From assembly GCA_001592805.2 (NCBI GenBank), contig CP051140.1:3969501-4033500 (forward strand): a stretch of DNA of 64,000 bases, given 5' to 3'. This document shows positions 60,601 through 64,000 of this stretch, piece after piece. Each line of letters begins with the position of its first letter. The stretch's first letter is position 1. A program made the position numbers and the translations under genes. The notes below the pieces were generated by a model. That model did not search any database. It saw only the letters and a list, made by a program, of their open reading frames with translations, and was not told where the DNA came from. Source of the stretch: Peltaster fructicola. Its lineage: Eukaryota > Ascomycota > Dothideomycetes.

Positions 60601-60959
60601 AGGATAACATTGTGCACCAGTTGATTGATGCAGGGGCTAATGTCAATCTTGTGGATGCTCAAGGCTGGTCTGCTCTGAGGTATGTGCTAGATCTCAGCCA
60701 TAACAAGTGTTACTTCGCTTCCTCCGATCCTGGCGTCTGCATACATCAGGTAGTCGTCAAAGCACTGCTTGCTGCTTCCGTCGATGTCAAATGCAAAGAC
60801 CAGCTACAACAGTCCCCTCTGGATGTTATCAGCTCCTCAGAGTGGCGGCGTGAGTGGTCTAGCTTTGAGTGTCGTAAGAGAATTCGACAATGGATTGAGT
60901 CCGCCAGTACGCCATCTGAATGTCGTACTCGCCGGACGTTGAAGCGGCAGAAACGGTAG
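57696..60959 (+). CDS. HET-NACHT-ankyrin NLR-like protein
   Basis: A single-exon gene of 1,087 residues. The HET domain opens the protein: YAILSHTWG at 26-34, WIDTCCINK at 75-83, SINSMYKWY at 92-100 and CYVYLSD at 106-112, then SRWFTRGWTLQELVAP. The NACHT domain follows, with Walker A GHPGAGKST at 334-342 and Walker B YVDALDEC near 438-445. A winged-helix-like region leads into C-terminal ankyrin repeats from about 815 to 1050 (SIHIAACFDAVNLLTTAL, ITPLMAAVACNAWKSANLLL, WTPLMIAIRVGQELYVEALL, ITPLMQASLMLQDNIVHQL). This is the domain order of fungal NLRs that mediate heterokaryon incompatibility and non-self recognition; the best known relatives (HET-D/E/R) carry WD40 instead of ankyrins. All key motifs look intact, so a functional receptor is plausible. 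The basic tail RRTLKRQKR is unusual. Confidence 0.95.
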   Translation: MRLLKRNDDGSLSFSMVTKDTAVVKYAILSHTWGAPEQEILFEDINSGKAQEKTAYTKVDFALSQAHLDKLDYVWIDTCCINKKDTHELEKSINSMYKWYAGAEVCYVYLSDIALRPSGGLADGQWTTAFQKSRWFTRGWTLQELVAPGKVMFFTKDRQPIGTRETLSMVIGSVTGINRKVLQGATLADIPIDERFRWSLGRSTGEPEDMIYCMLGMLDVSIYLKYGEGLDVARKRLFREIKREYGSRTCGLLQDMRFTGTASIPSLMPPGLKPIKDASWLRDALSYRNMFARKTAIRQPVRKTCAWLLEHLYYRSWSSIASDEDHPGMLWIKGHPGAGKSTLLMYADQQAAQSLPADTLLISFFFNARGEDMEKSAVGMYRSLLVQLADVVPGKVNAVLAERSPDLEADHIRNSIPELQKIFKAIVLRLAPSRLRCYVDALDECESHEVQDLLDFFNDLTYISSSSQRPFIVCVASRYYPAVSIKQSVEIRIDRQPQHLEDLERFVDATLNVGTGRSSLSIRQKIVAKAKGSFIWARLVIELLNDKLKHGDTSSVQLVIDTLPSKLNDLYKEIIRVHRLAETEVVRVCIICIMFATRPLRPQELYHIAQIAKQGLQHICDHTDTSIPVAELPDEDMLRRFVASSTGGLAEVIWDDYDAVQFIHESVKDYLRTTDNLQDLLMITAQQDPVSMCHEQIKAMCQVIIGNAFSSAFVAISLSRFSDVWKHNEEAVEYGYLCDRSQDPGSFWTLMMKLPLLEYAASNIVIHAELAAQEIAQDGFMDHMHAGFLLQLRKFLRNARPFPFERMAQRMGIGNIGSIHIAACFDAVNLLTTALRNGHDVNLRNVDNITPLMAAVACNAWKSANLLLQHKADVNMVNCDGESALHIAASYFPLVSGPSYHAGVLFMRALLSNGPCIEAKNSMGWTPLMIAIRVGQELYVEALLEAGACVNTRANEGITPLMQASLMLQDNIVHQLIDAGANVNLVDAQGWSALRYVLDLSHNKCYFASSDPGVCIHQVVVKALLAASVDVKCKDQLQQSPLDVISSSEWRREWSSFECRKRIRQWIESASTPSECRTRRTLKRQKR

Positions 60960-61765
60960 CATAACCTCACAGACACACACCGCTCTGCAATACTGAGGAC
61001 GCTCGGACAGCTGCTCCGAAGCGGTATGGTGTGAGTGTCTGCACAAGTGGAAGTGCTAATGTACCGGCTGCGGCAAGAGCACAACAAGATCATTGGAACA
61101 TTGCTGATCGGGCAGCAGAGACCGGGGCGTATTGTGAATAGACGATTGCCCTCAACGTCAGTCTGAGCGTAAGATCACAAGCTCGAAGCCTGTTCTCATC
61201 TACGACTTGCATGTCGTGTAGCAGCTTCAGGACGATATGCTTATAGGGCTGGAACCCAGAACTCATATAGCAGTGGCCTTTGTGGTCCTGATACTACGTG
61301 GCAGAGCACAACGCTCCCTTCCTGATCACTGGGCTATGAAAGTCCTCATTGACAGGCAGTGGGTGAGCAGTTGCCGGGAAGCGCTGGGTCTGCAAATGGC
61401 AAACAACTAAACGTCAAGTTCAGGCCATCGTCGAGGCACATCACTACCATGGATGATTCAGCTCTGACCATTGCGGAAGATGAGCGGAACATGGCTACAC
61501 GTCCTGGCTGTCGGTGCTGCGTATGAGCAATGTTAGTGATCGACGGTGAGCGGAACCGAGGATGAAGTAGATTGATAGAGGCTTATCAATCTCTACACTA
61601 AAGCTCCTGAGCCTCATCTCTGATCAGCACCTCAGCACCTGAGCATCCCAACACCGCAGCACCTCACACCGCCTCAGTTACCGTTTGGAAAGACATTCTC
61701 CGGATGACAGCCAGAGTTTGTGCTGTAAAGGGGCCCGGCTAGCGATGGTCAGTCAAGGACTTGAT
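60960..61765. other. Intergenic region, no gene recognised
   Basis: The region between the NLR stop and the stop of the small secreted protein gene. Three CAGCACCT direct repeats occur around 61625-61663. No gene is supported. Confidence 0.45.
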
Positions 61766-62321
61766 TCAAGTTGCCCGCTTACTGTTGGCACTGTGGCTCT
61801 GAGAACCATCCCGGATAACATCGTGACCTTGACTTGGTGTCAACTGATCCTCGCATTGGATCTGAGCATTGCCGCCATTCTCTGAGCTGCTTCCAGTCCA
61901 GACTGAAGACGTCAGCTCGGCCATACTCCCAGTCTAATTGACTCACTGTCGATATGGTAGACGCCATTCCTCCAATCGGACTCGCACTCATCGCATGTGT
62001 CCTCGAAGATGAGGTACTTTTCGGTGTATGGGTCCCAAACGATCTCACACTTGTTGAACTCTCCTGGAGCAGTGGCCATTGTGCGTGGATCAGCATAGGT
62101 TCCAGCGCCTCCAGCCTTGCTGCCACGGCCGCAATCGTATGCGATGCTGGCTCCTGGAGGCGAGTTGTCTGGGTCTTCTACAATTTCAGTTACATTTTTA
62201 GACCTTCTGCACTCTACTTACAGCCATAGAAGGTGTGCTTGACGTTCTGGACAGTTGTGTAGGCGTTGGCAGCAGTGGCCATTGCAAAGGCCAAGGTCAG
62301 GATGCTGGTCTTGGAGTACAT
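61766..62321 (-). CDS. Small secreted cysteine-containing protein
   Basis: Three exons: 62321-62222, 62174-61947 and 61902-61766, with 47- and 44-nt introns, all in phase, giving 154 residues. The signal peptide is MYSKTSILTLAFAMATAANA. The mature part contains TFYGYPDNSPPGASIAYDC, GGAGTYADPRTMATAP, FNKCEIVWDPYTEKYLIFED and TCDECESDW, then HIDIWTGSS and IQCEDQLTP. Five cysteines (DC, KC, TC-EC, QC) give at most two disulfides plus one free thiol. I recognise this pattern from an uncharacterised ascomycete family of secreted proteins whose compact beta-rich core could be a double-psi barrel, as in expansin- or cerato-platanin-like effectors; that fold is inference. The basic tail SANSKRAT is not a GPI signal. 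Confidence 0.82.
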
Positions 62322-64000
62322 GGTGAGTTGGTGTTGCGTTACTCTCGTAGTTGAGTATGTTTCTCATGCCTGGATGGCATTGCTGACACTCTTTATACCC
62401 TCGCTCGGAAGGATGGTTGCCGGATTGTCATCATTGCGAAAGGGTCAATAACACAAGCCAGGACGATCGCTGCCATAGATTCGTCAAGCGGCTTCAGCTT
62501 GAAGCAACGGACAAGACGACGGCATGTTAATCTGCAAGCATCGTCTGCAAAGCAGAGCCATGAACCAGGGTCTATGGAGTCTGATGATCCTGAATGTCAA
62601 CCTTAGCAAGTAGGTCAATCCTCCGATCTTGCCTGGACATCCATGATTGGTATAACGCACCAGTGTAGCAAGCCAGTCCTATGCTGGGCCATCATAGACG
62701 ACGTGACATCGTTTGATCATCACAGCCGATCGAGTCAGTCCGGATGCCCTGAGACAGTCTAGTTGAGGCGATCCCGCCAACAGTGGCATGTAGATGGCGC
62801 CGTATAGCCATGCGGTAAGCTAGTGAGCCTCTTGAAACCTTACATCAACGGCCATGCTTTACACGCAGGTGCTGCGCTCGAGTCAAGGCGTACACTCCTT
62901 GCCCTTCAGGCTGGTACCCCGATCTCAGCAAGGCTTTCCGTCGAACACCAGTGTCGCACACCGCGCATAGCATACGACTGCTTCACCGTTGACTATTCGA
63001 GGATCAGCCGGAGAGTGAGCAGCAGAGCTCCATCAGAACAACTTCTCCTATATGCTAGTTTGAGTTCAGACAAAGATCAACAGTTGGATCGTCGCGAAGA
63101 TCGCGAGGCAATGGTGCTAGAGACTAACGAATCCTTCACGTCGACGCCATGCTGGCACAACAGGTCAGGCGGAGTCCGTATCCAAGGCTCTTATAGGCGA
63201 TACTATCGTGGTAGTGACATGTCCTCGCCAGGATCAGATGGGAGAAGCGAACGGGCGGACGGTTGGAAGCGTGACGAATGACTCGGATCGACACTGCTGG
63301 GCCTCATACTCAGGCTTGGACACAGTGCAGTAGTGAGCAGGGAGTAATCGAAGTGAACGAATGAGGATGATGTGTAGTCGACATGCCGGCGATCATCTAC
63401 TGCGTATGGTCCGTCTCAGCCTCATAGGCATCGGACTACTCGGCTTCCCTGTTCAGGCGATAGCGCCACCAACGGAGCTACGATCGTCCATGTGCTTGTC
63501 TCTATCGTGTCTCATTCCGAAGCAGATCAACTCACACAATCTGCTGAGACAATGGTATGTACAGCCGACAGCTGAGCTGTAGCCTGAATATACCAGTGTA
63601 TCGTCTCATGTTCTGCCAGCACAGACGACGCAAGCCAGCTGATGACAGAAGCACAGGCCATCGCAGGAGGTGGATGGTTTGCACTGCGATAGACACCTCC
63701 TTCCATCACTTCACCACCATACTACACCCTCGCCTTCCATAGCCGCTCACTTTTGAACAACTCAGCGTCTTCAACATAACAATAACGTACGAGAACACCT
63801 ATCGTCGCACGCGGCAAAGTATCGCTGGTGCTCAAGCTCGTCGGTCAAAGATAGCGCCTACATTGCTGAATCCTTCCTCTCCGCTCCTCGGCATAAGATG
63901 CAGGTTCTATTGACGGTCCGCAGCAATCATGCAAGGACATCTATATATACAATCCTACGCCTTCTGGTGCGTTTCAGGCTAGAAAGTTAATCTTCCGAGT
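62322..64000. other. Right end of window, no gene recognised
   Basis: Frames at 62823-63281 and 63361-63582 (the latter with a hydrophobic leader, LRMVRLSLIGIGLLGFPVQA) lack recognisable domains and splice support. The edge of the window may cut a gene beginning to the right; a possible TATA-like ATATATAC occurs near 63943-63950. Confidence 0.35.
62392..62397 (-). promoter_or_regulatory. TATA box of the small secreted protein gene
   Basis: On the minus strand TATAAA lies 71 bp upstream of the start codon at 62321, within GGGTATAAAGAG. Confidence 0.55.

Overview
This window looks like a chromosomal segment of a filamentous ascomycete (Pezizomycotina). Dothideomycetes (Capnodiales/Mycosphaerellales) is my best guess from the style of the housekeeping proteins and the lineage-type cell-wall proteins, but no search was run. 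The evidence for a fungus is direct: dense genes on both strands, short introns (mostly 44-62 nt) with GTRNGY-like donors and CTRAY-like branch points, and recognisable fungal families (STS1/Cut8, ECL1, HET-NACHT-ankyrin, GLEYA adhesin). Coordinates for spliced genes span all exons; splice sites were read by eye from reading frame and consensus.

Layout. 0.3-5.3 kb: a helix-hairpin-helix nuclear-type protein, a five-exon FAD monooxygenase with a probable GC-AG intron, and a solo PNP_UDP-domain protein of the kind found as the N-terminal domain of fungal NLR immune receptors. 6.6-17.5 kb: cell-surface region, with a very large secreted adhesin (26 repeats, DUF6923-like module, GLEYA module) and a Ser/Ala/Gly-rich GPI-anchored wall protein, separated by the proteasome tether gene sts1. 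17.5-21.15 kb: a 3.7-kb stretch without a supportable gene that contains a 19-bp perfect inverted repeat. 21-34 kb: an intron-bearing RNase H gene with intact catalytic residues, a short-chain dehydrogenase, a CHY/RING ubiquitin ligase (Pirh2-type), sec23, a basic coiled-coil protein, and hem2 (ALAD). 34.6-46 kb: a BTB protein, ECL1, a 715-residue secreted GPI-anchored protein, and a p24-alpha cargo receptor. 46.5-56.6 kb: an SH3/REM/CDC25 Ras exchange factor, methionine aminopeptidase 2, an NCBP3-type cap-binding protein and an unknown 189-aa protein. 57.7-62.3 kb: a HET-NACHT-ankyrin NLR-like protein and a small secreted cysteine-containing protein.

Themes. Two parts of the fungal non-self recognition repertoire (solo PNP_UDP and HET-NACHT-ANK) share the window. 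Three large secreted or wall proteins and one small secreted protein make it rich in surface functions. Two genes, the adhesin and map2, carry a one-base change of frame at a short G run; in each the shifted frame restores the expected family sequence, so either the assembly has homopolymer errors or these are real alleles. Five genes have a TATA-like box; four of these boxes lie 71-78 bp upstream of the start codon. No tRNA, rRNA, CRISPR array or recognisable retroelement was found.
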